Assembly: GCA_030681645.1 (NCBI GenBank)
Contig: JAUXRX010000053.1
Coordinates: 25,870 to 89,869 of the forward strand
Direction of reading: 5' to 3'
Length of the DNA stretch: 64,000 nt
Source of the DNA: Archangium sp.
GTDB taxonomy: Bacteria > Myxococcota > Myxococcia > Myxococcales > Myxococcaceae
Shown: positions 62,953-64,000 of the stretch, in pieces
How positions within the stretch are numbered: position 1 is the stretch's first letter
Layout of the letters: the number at the start of each line of letters is the position of its first letter
Notes under the pieces: generated by a model
What the model was told of the DNA's origin: nothing
Databases searched by the model: none
What the model saw: only the letters and a program-made list of their open reading frames with translations
Program-made: the position numbers and the translations under genes

Positions 62953-64000
62953 TCACGGCGCCTGGTCAGCGCAGTCGGTCGGGTACAACACGTGGGTGAA
63001 GGTCGCCGCGGTGCCGGGCACGGTGCCGCTGTTGTTGAAGCAGTTGGTCAGGTTGATGCCGCCGTCGACACAGGTCGCGTGGGTGTACGTGTCCCAGACC
63101 CCGATGAGACCGTTGGGGAAGGTCACCGTGCCGCCGTCGAGCACCACGTTGCGCACGTCACAGTGGGAGACGACGCCGTTCTCCAGCACCGCGCCTTCGA
63201 AGGTCCGGAAGTTGTTCACCAGCACGCCGTTGGACAACTCGTAGCCGAAGTAGCGGGTGTCGCCCGGCAGGGCCGAGAAGCGGCGCAGCGCAAGGGGGTA
63301 CACGTCCGTCACCGTCAGCGGGCCGGCGATCCTCACGCGCGCGCCCACGTACGGCGCCTCGGCCTGGATCGCGCCCCCGCTGCCAAAGGTGTTGGGCACG
63401 TTGACGGTGGGCAGCGGCGTCCTGGTGCTCGTCCGGGTGATGACCAGCGGCTCACAGGGCGGCACCGACGTGAGCGCACAGAAGTAGCCGATGGGCTTGT
63501 TGGGAATGGCGTCGAACTCCGACTGCACGGTGGTGCGGTAGCCTTCCTGCTGCCGGAAGGACGACTCGGTGCTGATGACGCCGCTGATGTTCAGCACGTC
63601 GCCCACCTGCGGCAGGTAGTCGGCGGTGGCGTCGCAGCGGAACTTGTCGACCCAGACCCCGGCCTGGGGGTTGGAGGGGTCGGCGACCCAGAAGGTGGCG
63701 TTGACTCCGGCGGTGGCGAGGCCGGGGCACAGGTTCGACGCCGAGGCGCGGGCGAACGAGATGGCCGTGACCACCACGCCCTGGAGGTTGACCTTCGCGG
63801 GGGGCACCGCGGCCCTCGCCGACTGAATGGTGGTGAAGGTGCTGCTCCCGCCGCCCGTGCCGCCGCCGGTGGTGCCGCCACCCGTGCCGCCGCCGGTGGT
63901 GCCGCCGCCCGTGCCACCGCCGGTGGTGGCGCCGCCACCCGTGCCGCCGCCGGTCGTGGGGCCCCCCCCCCCGGCCCCCCCCCGGGGGGGCCCCCCCCCC
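62953..64000 (-). CDS. Gly-rich-linker protein, 5'-truncated by the window end
   Basis: The stop is at 62953, and the frame stays open upstream to the window edge, so the start lies outside. Reading inward: a Gly/Thr-rich linker of repeated GGGTGGGTT type (about 63847-63960), then a globular part of about 290 residues with ISGVISTESSFRQQEGYRTT and several Cys. The segment QVGDVLNISGVIS looks OB-fold-like. GTG 63807 could be a start, but the linker then lies outside, so a longer protein is more likely. Probably a surface lipoprotein by analogy with other Gly-linker proteins here. The bases beyond 63960 are not reliable. Confidence 0.5.
   Translation of the reverse strand, partial: GGGPPRGGAGGGGPTTGGGTGGGATTGGGTGGGTTGGGTGGGTTGGGTGGGSSTFTTIQSARAAVPPAKVNLQGVVVTAISFARASASNLCPGLATAGVNATFWVADPSNPQAGVWVDKFRCDATADYLPQVGDVLNISGVISTESSFRQQEGYRTTVQSEFDAIPNKPIGYFCALTSVPPCEPLVITRTSTRTPLPTVNVPNTFGSGGAIQAEAPYVGARVRIAGPLTVTDVYPLALRRFSALPGDTRYFGYELSNGVLVNNFRTFEGAVLENGVVSHCDVRNVVLDGGTVTFPNGLIGVWDTYTHATCVDGGINLTNCFNNSGTVPGTAATFTHVLYPTDCADQAP
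63849..63950 (-). repeat. 27-bp tandem repeat encoding a Gly/Thr linker
   Basis: About three and a half copies of a 27-base unit (CCCGTGCCGCCGCCGGTGGT type) encode GGTTGGGTG-like blocks. Such low-complexity DNA is prone to assembly collapse, which may explain why the sequence breaks off here. Confidence 0.75.
63951..64000. other. Homopolymer-rich end, probable assembly artefact
   Basis: Runs of C and G (for example ten or more C, then seven G, then ten C) occupy the last 40 or so bases right after a GC-rich tandem repeat. This does not resemble any nearby sequence and looks like read-end noise. Confidence 0.7.

Overview
The window is GC-rich DNA from a myxobacterium (Myxococcota). The grounds are a PUFA synthase of the terrestrial myxobacterial type (Pfa1-Pfa2-Pfa3 with a C-terminal AGPAT domain), a MYXO-CTERM-like sorting motif, a DUF4476 protein, and many lipoproteins with Gly-rich or Asp-Ala-Gly linkers. 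A suborder or genus cannot be fixed from this sequence. No rRNA, tRNA, CRISPR array or insertion sequence was recognised. Both ends cut genes, and the last 50 bases look like assembly or read-end noise.

1-16.5 kb: a polyunsaturated fatty acid locus. It holds the 3' part of pfa1 (enoyl reductase), pfa2 (KS-AT-4xACP-KR-DH), pfa3 (KS-CLF-DH-DH-third DH-like domain-AGPAT) and a 4'-phosphopantetheinyl transferase that would activate the ACPs. Copies of a short palindromic repeat sit between these genes and, unusually, in frame inside the interdomain linkers. 16.5-18.2 kb: two coupled lipoprotein genes on the minus strand.

18.4-29.9 kb: a probable sugar-use locus. It has three secreted GH3-family lipoproteins, of which the middle one has lost its catalytic Asp. 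A complete sugar phosphotransferase system follows: a IIA-HPr-EI fusion and a IICB permease with an extra Cys-less IIB domain. 30-35.7 kb: cold-shock protein, glyoxalase I, a ThuA/DUF4159-like secreted protein, an esterase, a seven-repeat FG-GAP lipoprotein, a membrane protein in a region with frame switches, and a duplicated Cys-rich lipoprotein.

36-48.3 kb: a 14-repeat RCC1 lipoprotein, a PlsB acyltransferase, a heptad coiled-coil protein encoded by a 21-bp tandem repeat, a protein of unknown role, and a run of cytochrome-like lipoprotein, envelope protein, ECF sigma factor, putative anti-sigma factor and lipoprotein. 48.4-54.3 kb: a FabH2-like ketoacyl synthase, a peptidoglycan-binding/M15-like protein, a matrixin metalloprotease with an internal sorting-signal-like segment, an unknown protein, and an SDR fused to a helical domain. 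54.3-64 kb: a lipoprotein, a secreted cytochrome-lectin chimera, a DUF4476 protein, a hybrid histidine kinase, a diguanylate cyclase and a 5'-truncated Gly-rich protein.

Lipid synthesis genes recur across the window: the PUFA synthase with its own acyltransferase domain, plus PlsB and FabH2. A link between them in membrane PUFA supply is an inference only. A second short repeat family (core CCCCTCGACTCCGCTCGGGG) is scattered between genes and also lies inside two coding regions.
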